Assembly: GCA_037833965.1 (NCBI GenBank)
Contig: AP031357.1
Span: 21,844,001-21,908,000, forward strand
Direction: 5' to 3'
Origin: Marchantia polymorpha subsp. ruderalis
Lineage: Eukaryota; Streptophyta; Marchantiopsida; Marchantiales; Marchantiaceae
Length of the DNA stretch: 64,000 nt
Shown: positions 35,635-48,095 of the stretch, in pieces
Layout of the letters: every line of letters begins with the position of its first letter
How positions within the stretch are numbered: position 1 is the first letter of the stretch
Notes under the pieces: generated by a model
What the model was told of the DNA's origin: nothing
What the model saw: the letters and a program-made list of their open reading frames with translations, nothing else
The model's database searches: none
Position numbers and translations under genes: made by a program

Positions 35635-35970
35635 AATTATTTTTATCATTTTTGATGTATAGTAGTGCTTAATTAAACTTTGTTACATGTAGAACAAATA
35701 ATGTATAGTTAGAATTCGATGCTTTATGAACATAAAGCCGGGAAGGGCTACATCAAGCTTGCAATTTCCTTAGAGATAAATGATTGAGGGGTAGCACCTT
35801 AGACAACAAGAGTATCCGTTAATTCTCGAGTCGCTTCAAAACTTCTTGTGTTAATTGAAGCATATAGATCCCCAAAGAGATTGGTATGTATAGCTACTTT
35901 GGTAGAGCATGTTTATCCTATATAATCGGAGGGGAATAGATACATCTCTTGTAGTATTGAAATCCATAAA

Positions 35971-36904
35971 GGGGAGGCGCTAGTTATTACTCACTTTAGG
36001 CTAATTAGCCCTCATCCTACTATAAAGTCTACGATCATTCGTCTATCCTTATAGGTGTTGGAGGCGTTGCATTGATGGAGGTTAACATCACTAAGACAAT
36101 TCTTCTAATCAAAATTGTACCATATGATTCAATAAGAAGAGTATGACCTTGCGTTTCCAAGTTTTTCTTACATATCCATTCATACACGCGCTTTATTTTG
36201 CAATGTTGTGGATTGTTCATTCTGCTATCTACTCTTGTCTATCAGATGTGTTGCGAATGCGCAGTCGATGATTCACTCTTGAGCACATAAGCGATTGATC
36301 GAAAGCTTGACTGATACACCTTTGTGAAGAATCTGCATTTTTTCTCCATTTGCACAAGCCTTTATGAAACATTTTGACACGATTAAGAACGCGGGAGCAA
36401 GACCTCTGAAATGGATGAGAGTTGGAAATGATTTTTTAAATACGAATGCAGATTTCTTCCCATTGCTTTGCTTTAAGCAATAAAAATTACGTGTCTGAAA
36501 GTATGATGGTGATTTTTTGTTTGGGCAAGCAGACACTTGGCCGACTCTTCGATGAATGTATTTCCTGGCGCAAACTCAGATCAGAGCTCGGGCTATCACG
36601 GAGAGTGGGTGAGCTGAATGACAAGAAACCCCGTCCGCCGTATGATGCAATTTGCAAGTGCATACGGTATCACATATGGAGTATTTGTATGAACAATGGA
36701 CAAGGCCATGCAGAGCCTTTCAATACAACAATTGCTATCACATCAAGGGCTGTACGAGCAAGGCAGTCTACGAGCTTTAAGAGAACCATAGAATAATCAT
36801 CAATGCATTGATTCTGACACTTATAAAGATTGATGAATGGCCGCAGATCGTGTACTAGGATGAGGGCTAATCAGCCCAAAGTGAGGAATAATTAGCCACT
36901 CCCC
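35971..36904. mobile_element. Terminal-inverted-repeat element, copy C (934 bp) with target-site duplication
   Basis: The left end is GGGGAGGCGCTAGTTATTAC and the right end, reverse complemented, is GGGGAGTGGCTAATTATTCC; the arms match for about 54 bases through GCTAATTAGCCCTCATCCTA. ATAAA flanks both sides (35966-35970 and 36905-36909), a 5-bp duplication (6 bp if a boundary base is shared). The roughly 830-bp interior differs from copies A and B and is less AT-rich. Its longest frame is 36446-36796 (116 aa, no recognisable domain), so it carries no evident transposase. It is a non-autonomous element, or a deletion derivative, of the same TIR family. Superfamily not assigned. Confidence 0.88.
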
Positions 36905-39900
36905 ATAAAGATTTGGCTATACCCAGGTTCCTTTGTAAATTCTACGTCACTGATGAACAAGGGGGCGTTGTTATACAATAATTCGTTGCGTACGGAGACT
37001 TGCCCCACGGAAAACTCTTTGAGTTTGGGACTAGAGGATAGGAGCAATTACTGCTAAAATAAACCTGTAACAAATAATGTATAAATTTTTTTTTCTTTTG
37101 TTGTTTGAAATTCACATTTAAAGATGTTGATCACAAATTTTGGAAATTTTGGATTATGTTTTGAATTACATGTTCTTAAACATGAAATTTTTTTTTTAGA
37201 AATGTTCAATAATAATATTTCATTTTACAAAAAAAGTTCAGAAGAAAAAGTATTGGATTGAGTCCTTTCAATCCATTATTAAAAAATATTTTGGAAAGAT
37301 TTCTTGCAAATTTTTTAGACGCAATTGGAAGTATTTTATTTGTAATTTTTAAATAGAAAAGACGTTCAGATCTAGCCAAATATTTCTAGTAACATGTTTC
37401 TCCTCCCATGTGTACACCTTTTCACACCTGTGACATTTTGTCTAAATTTTCCAGAATCAAACAATATGAAGATAATTAGAGTCTACTTATTCTTTGAATG
37501 AATTCTAGAATGAATTTGTAAACAGACATTGGATAGAAACCGACGAAGATCAGTGACGGCTCGTCACACCAATTTATTCTCAAACTCTTCAGAGCATTTA
37601 ATCTTAAGAGTAACGCCAAGAAGCATCTAAGAGCCAAATTGAGAATGGGGGTTCGCGCAGTCACCCCCTTCCGAGGTTTGCTGAACTCGGTTTAGTAACT
37701 CTTTGGTATATTGGGAAACTGAGCATCACATAACTAACAGACTTTCATCGACTCATGGAATGGTAACGTGGTGGAATCTAACGAGGAGTTGTACAAAAGG
37801 GTTTTCGTGCATTCAGAAGTAACAAAAAAAGGCACTCTTCATCACCGATGGATACCATCAACGTCTGGAATGCAGTAGGTCCAATACTTTCATACGCACT
37901 TTGCAGAGAGGAGACGGAGCCAAGAGAATTGAGTGTGGATGTTGTCAACGCAAGTCGTTTGAGAAATAGCAAGTCTTCGCTGCAAGTGATGGTATTTCTC
38001 CGGGCAGGAAAGCGTGAGTATCCACCGGGAGTTGTTGGGGGCCAATAAATTACAGTATGGTAGAGAGTTGTAGGTGAGTTGTAGCGTACGAGTACGGAAA
38101 CGGGTACGATATACATGTACAGTTGTCAGGTCCATACGGTGCACACATGGAAAAACCTCCAGTCGTGGCCAGAGCACTCGCTCAATCCCCACCTCCCCCA
38201 CGTCTTCATGTGCAGCTGCTGCGGTTCTCGCTACAACTTCTTGTAGAGTTTCGAAAATTCGTTAGACGAGTATTTTATCCTTTTCTTGGACGCACAGCGA
38301 GCTCGCTCGTACGACTCGGTAGCAGCGCAGGTCAGTACTGTCGGCAGACAATACTGCAGTACAGTACCTGTACATCACTGAGCTCTGGTGCTCAGTCAGT
38401 CTTTTCAGCATGCTCGTCGCGAGGTTAAAGTGGCGGCTCGGCCAATTTAATCTCGAAGCCTTCTGTGTGAGCCGAAGGGTGTGAAAAAGCAAATGAGTAG
38501 ATAAAATAATAATATTTAGTAATGGCGGAAGAGAAAAAGAGAGTTTGCCGCTGAAGCGGGTTTTAAAATCAGTCTTATGCGTCCGCGCGTCTCCGTTCGC
38601 AGCGGAGGTGAGATGTTGACCGAATTGTGGCTCCGACGAAACGGAATTGACGGCGAGGAATCTAGCCAGCTGATGGAATTTACCGCGCCTCCTTGCAATG
38701 GCTAGAGGCTCTGGGAGGCTACGAGGCCGCCCATCATTTGGGAGCTACTCTCTAGATTAGCTGTGATGTTGACGTGATTAATGAGTCAAAGTTGCGGGTT
38801 GACAGAACCTCGTAATCCCTGTACACCGTACGTATGAGGTCGCTCTGCCACTCTTCCATAACAACCCGTAATCTAACCTCGAGGTATTTGAATAATCTGC
38901 GAATCTGAAGTAATGGGGGAGGACTCATGTCCACTCGAAGATCTCCGAGGCTGCAGCAGATGATGCATTTTCCCGATATGAATATGTGAGAACTTCGTGA
39001 AGGGTGGGCTGCGATTTCTATCCCGGTTTTTTCACCATGATGGTGTGATTATGAAGATGGGTCGACGAGTTGAAGAAAGGGTGACCACCGATCATCATTG
39101 TTCTCTATCCAGAAGTTCAAATCAGACAGGTCCGAGGCCGAGTTTAATACGGCGTGCCCGCATGAATTCAGGAGGGCACTCCGTATTGAATATGTATTCT
39201 TCTGGCGAAATGAATTTATGGAAAAAGATCATACGAAGTTTCCTCTAAGACAAATAATTTATCGGAGATGCTGCACCATTTACATGAGCCTGTAATTTTC
39301 CCCGAATCGATCCGGAAGATAACTGCATTAACTGGCGCATCGATCGCTCCAGCGTCCATAAATGTCCACATTCAAAATTCCATTTTTCCAAGATTCCAAA
39401 TCGTCACCTTCTCATCACGCTCCTCTCACTCTTGCGGCACAATCGTCCACTGTGGGCTTCCGCGACTTACGACGTACCGCCCGCCCGAGGGATTACGGCG
39501 TCGATCGTACGACCTTTAGGACCTTTACGTGGTGAACTCATCTACCCGGTACAGTACAATAATTTCGCTCACTGAGAGAAAAAGTCTCCGGCAGTATTAG
39601 AAGGTAGGGCGATTCTCTCTGGCCATAATTCGATGAGCGAATCACAATCTAGGCATTGTTTTCGGCTTGTGGCCACGGGATCTTTGCTAGTGGCAGACAG
39701 AGTAGCTATTTCAGTGGAGGAGGTTCTAAGAGACAAGAGTTCTGAACCAACTAGCGTCCCGCCACTGTTGGTGGCGAGATGACCAGGACTGTCCTGTCGT
39801 CGTCGCTCGGGCCGCCGGGACCAACTTTGGTCCCAACTTTCGAGCACATCTGCCGCTTGTTCCGACGCCACATTTAGCGAAGTCTATCTAATAACAGGGT

Positions 39901-41256
39901 TCCTCCAATTGTGACTGGGAAAAAGTCGTCTTCTGCGTTTTCTTCCCGTCTTTGTTTCTACTTCGATGTTGAGCCAGGTCTTCCTTGTACGTTTCCTCTG
40001 GTCTTTGTCAGCATATTGACCACTTTGCGTGTGTGATGAAGATATCTCATAGTTAAAGTTAAGAAAGCAAGTTGTTGTTGTTCTCGTGATTCTGAAATAG
40101 ACTTGGAAGTATTTTAAGCTAGATTTTAATGTTATCTACGGAGATCCATCGATGGCTTAATGTGATCAAATATGTACAGTGCTTTCGGGAGGTGCAACGA
40201 GAAATCCTCGACGAAACTTTACAGAGGAAAGAGTGATTCTTACGAGCTCCCGAGTCAAAGATTGGCGGTGTTATTATTCGATCCCAATACATGATAACAG
40301 CATCTGGATCTGGTGACCGCATGCATGTGTGTACACAAGAAAGGCAGTGATGTAACTTGTAACCTGATTAATGTAGGATCCTTCACGGAGTGAGTGTGGG
40401 ACTTGAATATCTGTCGCTTCCACGACAGTCGGTCCTTGTCCAAATTGAAGGAAAAGAATATTGAGTATTTCGAAGAGAATTTGTGTGGACCTAAATAATA
40501 TGAATCCAGATATCACCAAGCTTGTATTTTGCTCGTGAAATGTCCCAAACAGAACACTCCTGCTCCTCGGGCAGATATTTAGTTTCTACTTCGGTGGATG
40601 TCTTTAAACACCAAGCACTTGTGCAATTAAGAGAATTGAACTGTACCGAGGTATTGTGGAGACGGGAGAGCACGAGGACCGGTGTTCGGAGACAGCGACT
40701 ATATAAGGCAAGTCGTCATCGTTGACTGCAGCGAGCGTCAGGAGATCATCCGTTCTACCATCAGCACCCTATTCCCAGACTGATAGCAATCCGACAGTAT
40801 AGCGGAAGTTGCGCCTTCCGTGAATCAAGGAAGGGAAGGTAGCTCTGTGTCTCCGTGTCGACTACCGGCGGCTGCTGCCAATCCTACTCTACCCGGCGGG
40901 GGCTACGACGCAGCTCGAAGTGTCTCGCGCGACTTGCTGGAACTGTCACGCTGTGCCCAAAAGCTCCCTTCGGAAGTGCTCGATGGGCAGCGACAGCAGT
41001 CGTCGAGTAAATCCCGCCGTCTCGGGGAGCTGTGGGTAAGAGTGAGCCCTCGGGCTGATCGCTGTAATCGATGGATAGCGTTTTCACGCATGGTGGAGAT
41101 GGTGGGGTGGAGAAAACAAGGCCTTCCTCTGCGTTGCAGGGTGGCAGTGTACGATCAGTCGTCGAGTCGGAGGCCCGACCGACATCGTATCCTGCCTGCT
41201 CTCGGTTATCATCTCGGTTGTACCGATGAAAGGGAGACGCATGGAATAAGAGGCAC

Positions 41257-41291
41257 GAAGCCAAAGCCAAAGCCAAAGCCGAAGCCAAAGC
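41257..41291. repeat. Hexanucleotide repeat (AAGCCA)n
   Basis: Five to six copies of AAGCCA/AAGCCG in a row. In one frame this reads alternating Lys-Pro, but no gene is supported. Confidence 0.85.
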
Positions 41292-43655
41292 AGGCAATAA
41301 AAGCCCAGCCAAGGGTATGAAGAGAAGGAGAGCTAGTAGCACGAAGGAAGGGCAGGTCCGGTCCTGCCAGGCGGAGGGTGGAGCAGAGACGTAAAACTGG
41401 GAATCTGCGTGCATGTCTGTGCAGCCATGCCTCGAGCAGCAGCAGGCTTTGATGTCCCTTGTGCTGGATTTGAGTTGGAGTGAAGTACACTGTGAATCTT
41501 GACCTGGCCCGGCAGCTGGTGCCTCCAGGTTGCCTAGAGGAGCGCTACAAGAGGTAGAAAGTGGACCACTGTGGTATCACTCCCTTAAGCAAACTGCGCC
41601 ACTGGAAATCGATCAGGCCTAGCTAGGCCTTCCTGTTCCTCCACAAGGACTACCTCCGGATAGCCCGCCCCAAGCAGCTCTGATGCAAATGCCGCATCCT
41701 TGTTCAGACTGTGTGAGTTGATGGCTAAGACGGCCTGCCGCAACTTCTCATAAATTCGTCCTTTGTGGTTTCCGTTTCCGTTTCTGGTCCCTGCCTTTGG
41801 GTAGGAATGACCTCCTCTTACTACCGGGAGGATTCCTCTTGAGCAAAGAATATTTCCCCGTGTAGTCGGAGATTTCTGAAAGTTGGTGAGAAAGATGAAT
41901 GATGTGAGAAGATTATTCTGTTCCTTTATTCAAGCATTTTTCCAGTCCAGTGACCCTCGGGCGATTCAGAATCTGATTCGTGAAGTGGAGAAGAAAGCGA
42001 GATTCTCCCGAGAGGTGCTCACGATAGGACGAAGGTTGGGGACGGTCTGGAGGGGGACGGACGGGGGAAAGGAAGAGAGGCCAAGTGGAGTGTCATTGGA
42101 TTCTCTCCTGATTAAGCGAGGTCCTCTAATCAGTGGATCAGCTTTTACTTTTGTTGCCTACTGCAGTCCTGCCCCAGGTTCCCACCGATTACACAGTGCA
42201 GGTGGAGCAGTTGCAGCTGAGCCTGAGCTCTCTGACGCTGTTTTCCATTGCCGCAGGTTCCATCCGGTGGGATTTTGTCTGCAAACCTTAACTCTCGCTC
42301 GCGGAGCGCCAGAGGAAGTGGACCACTTTTGTCTGCACCCATGCCGGTCTATGGCCCTTTAAATAAACCGGAAATCGTACCGTAATGTGGCATCCGAGAG
42401 CGTGACTAGTTTAGGGACCTCTAACCTAGAGTATAAAATTGGCGTCCCGCTAAGACCGAGCTTGCGCTCGAAGCTCGTCAATCGTGCAGTCCAGAGAATT
42501 GGGCCCTCCGGTGAGCAAGTTCTTGGAGTTGCAAGGAATTTGGTATCGAGCTTCGCATCTCTCTGCTGGGCCCTGTCTCGTCTGTTGCACTCACTATCCA
42601 CTCTCCACTTCCCACAACCCTCATCCCGGTCCGCTTCCTCTTCCTCTTCATCTCTCTCTTGGCTTAAGTAGGCAGAGTAGCACTCTGAGCTGCAGCTGCT
42701 ACTGCTGCCCCAGGCAGGACCTCTGGGTGCATCATGGAGGAGTAGCTCAACTCTTCTTTTCCTCTAGAGCAGAACCCGACCCTTGCAGCACCGTATTGTC
42801 TGTGAGCCTTGCAGAGTTCAGTATCTGGAGGATCGCCAGACGAGCCAGAAAAAGTGATTGGGAGCTAGAGCGGAGTCGTAGAGTACCACTTTGCGACTTT
42901 TGCCGAGCTGCTGCAGATTCAGTGGCAGAGGCAGAGGCAGAAGAAGCAGGAGAAGCAGAAGAAGAAGCAGCGGCACCCGATTGGCTACAATAGTAGATCA
43001 TCAGCCGGACCATTGGCCGCCGCATGAGCTAAAGCTCAACTCTCGCCACTGTTCGTCAAATCTCGCACCGCTTCTTCTTTCCTATCACGACTTCTGCGTC
43101 GCAGCAGCAGCAGCAGCAGCACCGCCAGGTCCTTGGGGACGCCGCTGCGCTGCGCCATATTCATGATGGCATATGGATTTGGCAGAGATCGTTCTCATGC
43201 GCGCTCCTCTCCTCTCCAGGAACACGTGTTCCGGTCCACTCTCTAAGGCGCTCGCCCCGTTCTGTCGCCGTCGCCACTCGCCACTCGCCACTCGCCACTC
43301 CTCCGTGAGGCAAGCCGTGATTATTACGGCCCTCCGCCTCTACGATCCATAGCACTAGCACTGGAGTGGTAGTCAATCGTCCCTCCCTCTAGGCCCTGCC
43401 GCCTCGCTGCCTCCTCCTCCTACCGCTTCCCTCGCGCATGAAGCGAGAGCTCGAGGGACAGGCCCGGACGGACAGCTACAATGAAATTGCGTACATGTAC
43501 TGGGCCACATCGAGTGCGCGTCGGTCTGTCCGTCCGTCTGGCGTAGCGTAGATGGTTGCGGTTTCACCTGATCGCTCGCATTCGCGCTCGCACGCCGCGA
43601 CGACCAGCAGGAGACTCGTAACTGTCACCAAGACGAGCTGGAGGACGAGGAACGA

Positions 43656-43687
43656 GGAACGAGGAGGGAGGGAGGGAGGGAGGGAGC
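43656..43687. repeat. GGGA tetranucleotide repeat
   Basis: A run of GGGA units followed by AGCAGG copies. Such G-run arrays can form quadruplexes. It lies in the probable leader or promoter of the ARM gene. Confidence 0.85.
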
Positions 43688-43968
43688 AGGAGCAGGAGCA
43701 GGAGCGGAAGCGATTCTCGGCCTACCCATCGGTGCAGCAGCAGCCGATCCATGAAACGACGCACGCCGGTCGACGGTCGGGGAATAATGTCACGGTGCTC
43801 GCTCGGCTGTGGCCATTGACATTGACATTGTCGTTCACTCATTCGCAGTACTCTCTCGCACGCTGCGTCTGAGCGGGAAAGGGCAGCAGCAGTGGAAGCA
43901 GGAGCTGGAGGACGAGGCCTTGTTCTTTGTCTTGGCTCGTTGATGGACCTGCCGAGATCACCGCACCG

Positions 43969-43969
43969 G

Positions 43970-44004
<35 letters not shown>
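43969..44004. repeat. CAG triplet repeat
   Basis: Eleven CAG/CAA triplets in a row upstream of the ARM gene start. A shorter CAG run lies at 43098-43120. The same triplet recurs inside the gene's first exon, where it codes Gln or Ala. Confidence 0.85.
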
Positions 44005-44411
44005 ATTGGAGCCTGTCGACTGCTGGTGGAGTGAGCGCGGCGGAGTTCAAGAACTTGCACCGCGACTCTGCGCCTCGCTCCTATGAGCTCGAGCTTGCGG
44101 GCCGGGACAAAGACGAGGCGTAATCCGCGAGAGAGGCAGACGAGCGACTCGTGTGACAGTGCCCGGGCCTCCCGATCGCGCAATCGGGGAGGCAGAATAA
44201 CAGGAGCGGACGAATAATGCGACGGAGGCTCTGTGCCGCGTCAGGCCCTGCGAATGGACTCCAGGGAGCGAGCTAGCCGAGGAGCAGCAGGGCCTTGGAG
44301 ACTTGGCGCATTGCAGAGCCAGGAGGGGATTGTATCATCGTGAATGGAAAGCGACGGGCGTCGAGGAGAGTCGCCTCGACTGCATTAGCGCGCACACCCC
44401 TCGGAAAGGAG

Positions 44412-47400
44412 ATGGGATTGGTGGTGAGGCCGAATGGCATATCTGGAAAAAGCGGGGGATCCGCGGCGACGAGCGAAAAGAAGCGGTCCTCGAAGATTTC
44501 GTCCGCCCCGACGACGACGTCCACCTCCTCCTCCTCCTCCTCGCCGTCGGCCTCGACAACCTCTCGCAAAGGCTGGACGCTCTTCATTCTCAAGCAGAAT
44601 GTTTCGTGCGAGCAGCAGCAGCAGCAGAAGAAGAAGCTGTCGCAATCCAGCAATTCCTCGGCCAAGCCTCTCGACGCAGCTGCCACCACGGCAGCAGCAG
44701 CAGCTGCGGCGGCTGCTGCTGCTGCTGCCTCGGATCCCTCGGCAGCAGCTCCTCTGAAGCAGCTGCCCAGCAACAACAATTACTCGCGCGGAGATGCACA
44801 GCAGCAGCTGCAAGGGGCGGAGAAACAGGTCGACGGGGCGCAGGACAGCGCGGGGGACATCAGTCAGAGGAAGGAGCGCTTGCGCGGGCTGGCGGCGATT
44901 GTGCAGGACGTTCTGTCGCGGTCGCTGAGCGACCTGCGCAGGGAGTATGGCCAGAGCAAGGGGCCTCGAGGCGAGGACGACACCCCGTCGGAAATCAGCA
45001 GCGTCAGCTTCCGAATGCAGCTGCTCGACCGCTGCGACACGGGGCTCGGCTCCGCTCGCCTGCGCAGCGCCTCGTCCTCGTCCCTCGTCCCTTCGGACGC
45101 CGACACCTCCTTCCGCTACAGCCAGCGAATGGCCCCCGAGAGCACCGCGAAAATTGAAGGTACCTCTCCTCCCCCCTCCTCCATATTCCCTCCCGCATGA
45201 ATGCCCCAGCTCTCCCTCTGCTCTCCTCCCCGTCGCCGTCGCGTCGACCATTAATTTTGGCATCCGAGCGCTCGAGGTCCGTCGACTTTCCGCTCCGTTT
45301 CAAGAGGCTGATTTCGATGCCATGCATCCAGCTGACTCCAATTTCTGGCCCGTGTCGCGACGCGTTTTTCGAGCTGGTGCGTGAGCTGCCAGGGCCGAGC
45401 AAAATACTCGTGTTCTTGCAGAGAGCCGACGAATGCGGGAGATATGACGGCCTGGCGGATTTGATTCCGACGTCGCAGGAGTTTCTCTTGATGATTCGCT
45501 GGGCGAGACGAGTGTGTTGCCACTGTCGACCCCGAAGCTCGAAGCTCGGGTCCTGCATTCATCCATTCACTCACCCACCTGCATTTTCCCGAGCTCTGTT
45601 ATCCATCCGGGATCCGATAAAATTATGTCTCCGGGTGCAACAGTGGCCCTGGCTCGACGGAGAGGGAGAACGAGGAGGTAGCCCGCCGGGCAAGACGCGC
45701 GATATCAGCCTGAATCAGAGGCACAATGCATTGGTTTTCTTGCATGAGCGGGCGATTTGAGATGCCTCTCCAGTGCTGTCCAGCATGGGTGGCAGCGTCC
45801 GCTCACGCCAGCCTCTCGTGCCCTGCGTCGCCCCGCTGATTTCCTCGGGGCGTACAGTGAGTGGGTCGGATCGATTACGACCTCTCCCCTCGCCTTCTCA
45901 ATTCTTGGAGCCTTTTCGTTCCAACGGGAAGCGTTCGGCTGGCTGGGTGGAGGATATGATCTTCGCGTCGTAGCTAGCAAACTGCGAGCGAGCCCATGAT
46001 CCATGAAATCACCCCATTGAGTGAGAGTGAGGCCGGAAGCGAAGTTTCGCCGCCGGATGAAACTGTCGCTCCTCTGAAACGCTGTCGGAGCTGCACGGGA
46101 TGCTTCTCGAGGATCCGAGGTATGGATTGGAGTGTGTCCGGAATCGGACGGAAACCGACATTTGACTCGTTCTTTATGGAGCCCCTGCCTTCCCACGCCC
46201 TCTGTCCAATCCCACCCCACATCTCGAGTTGCAATTACTCACGCAGACCAATTTTTCAATCGAGAGTGTTCCTTTTTGGGTTTGGCAAACTGCAGTTATT
46301 AGTGTCCGGAGCAATGGACGTCGCCGAATCGTTAATGAACCGCGAATCGATTGTTGTGTTCTTCATTCGCAGGTCTGATTGACAGGGGCAAGCGTGCAGA
46401 CGACAGTTGCAGAATATCCGGGAGCCGCAAATCTTCGAGGGCGGATGAGTATGAGACTGTTGTGGAGCGACTGAACGATCCGCGAGCCACCATAAGATTG
46501 CTCGCTGCGACCGCAGTGCGAGAAGCGACCAGAAACAGCGCGCAAGCGAGGGAAGACCTATGGAGAGCGGGAGCTATACCTCCTCTTGTCAATCTCCTGC
46601 AGGAACAGGACATGGGTGTCTGCTACATGGCCACAGTAGCTCTGCTGAACCTGGCCATTGGATCCATCAGGTGCCCACTCTTTCTACCCTTTCCCATGGC
46701 ATGTCGTCGAGAAGCCTCGACCAGGCAAGGCGAGGCCCAGGTCGGCAACACTATTCCTGGAACCTTCAACTGGATCTTGTCAGAAAGTTGTTGCCGGGAG
46801 TCCAGCGTGGTCTCTCTGAATAATCTCTTTCGTCGTCGGGCAATTCTCGCACTGTCAAACGCCATGCGAGCATCGTTTTCCCGAGCCTGTCTCGTGGCCC
46901 ACGGCTCGCTGTCTTGGCGTTTCTCGACTAGAAAGCTTCGTAACTCGGTCACGTGTGGAATTGCAGTAGGTGAGAGGGATGAAGTTAGCGCGAAACAATT
47001 ATTGTCTGCCGACCGTGTGTTTGTTGTTCCGTCTGGGTTTAGGCTCGAGAAGAATGAGTGATGGGTGCAGCAGGTGAAAGTGACGCCAGAGTGATGGGCA
47101 TTGATAGTTGTGCACCTTGGCCTTCTTTTGACAGGAATAAGCAAGCTATGGCCGAGTGTGGGGCCATTGCGATCCTGGTGCGCTTGATGAGACCGGAATC
47201 TTGTACCTCGGTTCGTGAGAGCGCGACGACCGTGATTCTGAGCCTAGCTGCCTCGGATCAACTGAAGCCGATGATCGGGACGTCAGGAGCGATCGTGTAT
47301 CTGTCAGACATCCTCACCAATGGAACCACGCAGGGCCGAAGCGATGCCGTGCGAGCCCTGCTGAATTTGTCCATTTTCAAGGGAAATCGGCCTCCCATGG

Positions 47401-48095
47401 TGCAGGCCGGCACCATCGGCCCGCTGTACAGAGTGATCCTGAGAGACGCAAAAGACACGGCCGAGAAAGCGGTGATTCTGCTGAGCCATCTGTTCATGTG
47501 CAAGGAAGGTCGAGAGACCATCACCTCGGAGGAGCACACGGTGTCTGTGCTCATCCAGGTGCTCAAAAGGGCATCCTTCTCTCAAAGTTGTAAAGAGCAC
47601 ACCGTCGTGATGCTACTATCGCTTTCGACGAAGATGACAGTGCGGAGAGAGGCCGTCTTTGCGCAGGGGATTCTGCCGTCCTTGGTGGAAATTGCTCTTC
47701 TCGGCTCGAGCCCCAAGATGCAGGAGAAAGCTGCCAAGTTACTGAGGATCATCAAAGAGCATCGCACGGATGAAGGGATTCTCTCCATGGATAGGATGAG
47801 TGATTTAGATGATAAACTACCTCTCGAGAGGCAGTATTCCACCAGTAGTACGGTGGAGACCACAACCAGTACCTACACTATGCCGCCGGCTGCCAAGGGA
47901 CATGTAGATCGCTCTGTATCTGACAAGGTAGAGGTGACCTGCAAAGATGGCAAGGAGCTCAAGTATTCGAGTTTTTTCCGGTCTCTGATTTCTCGAAGCT
48001 TAAGATCAGATTACTTGACGTGTCGTGCAGTTTCCATCGACGAGTCCACTAGAGTCCCTTGTAAAATTCTTAGATCCTTCTGCTCACAAGATTAA
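44412..48095 (+). CDS. Armadillo-repeat protein related to plant U-box/ARM proteins but without a U-box (668 aa, 3 exons)
   Basis: Exons 44412-45159, 46373-46670 and 47135-48095. The junctions IEG|LIDRGK (GAAG|GTACCT, CGCAG|GT) and GSI|RNKQ (ATCAG|GTGCCC, GACAG|GA) keep phase. Residues 1-250 are low-complexity: Ser/Thr-rich, QQQQQKKK, and an Ala run near 90-107 encoded by CAG/GCN triplets. Residues about 270-560 hold ARM repeats, e.g. AGAIPPLVNLLQEQD, CGAIAILVRLM, SGAIVYLSDILTNGTTQGR, AVRALLNLSIFKGNRP, QGILPSLVEIALLGSS. This organisation matches the ARM halves of plant PUB-ARM proteins, which act in ubiquitin-linked signalling, but no U-box (C-P-I/V... ) is seen. Such ARM-only relatives are protein-interaction scaffolds. 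The C-terminal ~100 residues are Ser/Thr-rich. The start is the first in-frame ATG; the frame upstream opens with a TTG at 44295. The large first intron (about 1.2 kb) could hide another exon. Confidence 0.85.

Larger units (their letters stand above)
24547..35970. other. AT-rich gene-poor block
   Basis: From about 24900 the composition drops sharply: a sample at 28081-28140 has 9 G or C in 60 bases. No frame longer than about 90 codons occurs, and the translations are low-complexity (Lys, Ile, Asn, Phe). It contains the hairpin at 25554-25588, the 64-bp repeat at 26151-26330, a short triple repeat at 30544-30613, an AT microsatellite at 34053-34112, a GC-richer patch at 34830-34955 and two short inverted-repeat elements. 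I see no gene, tRNA or rRNA. Confidence 0.8.
36905..44411. other. Long gene-poor stretch and probable leader of the ARM-repeat gene
   Basis: The AT-rich character fades out by about 37500; beyond that the sequence is mixed and from 40800 GC-rich. I find no supported gene. Frames at 39569-39871 (-), 40820-41320 (+), 40884-41414 (-) and 41883-42362 (+) have no domain I recognise. The last kilobase or so is probably promoter and 5' leader of the ARM gene, dense in triplet and tetranucleotide repeats, with several out-of-frame ATGs before 44412. Confidence 0.5.

Noticed and set aside
24900-35970. Plastid or mitochondrial DNA insertion
   Set aside because: No organellar gene, tRNA or rRNA is recognisable in about 11 kb, and the AT content appears higher than expected for either organelle genome.
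36446-36796. Transposase or host gene inside TIR element C
   Set aside because: 116 codons with no catalytic DDE/D pattern or other motif visible; recorded only as element interior.
40820-42362. Frames of 159-176 codons on both strands
   Set aside because: They overlap on opposite strands, are low-complexity, and show no recognisable domain. The sequence looks like repeat-rich spacer.
44295-44411. Longer ARM-protein N-terminus from 44295
   Set aside because: The frame opens with TTG, not ATG. The first in-frame ATG is at 44412.
45996-46111. Extra exon in the first intron of the ARM gene (frame ending CFSRIRG with a GTATGG donor)
   Set aside because: The donor phase fits, but the only acceptor giving the right phase (GAAG|TTTCGC) lies in purine-rich sequence, and the exons either side already join in phase.
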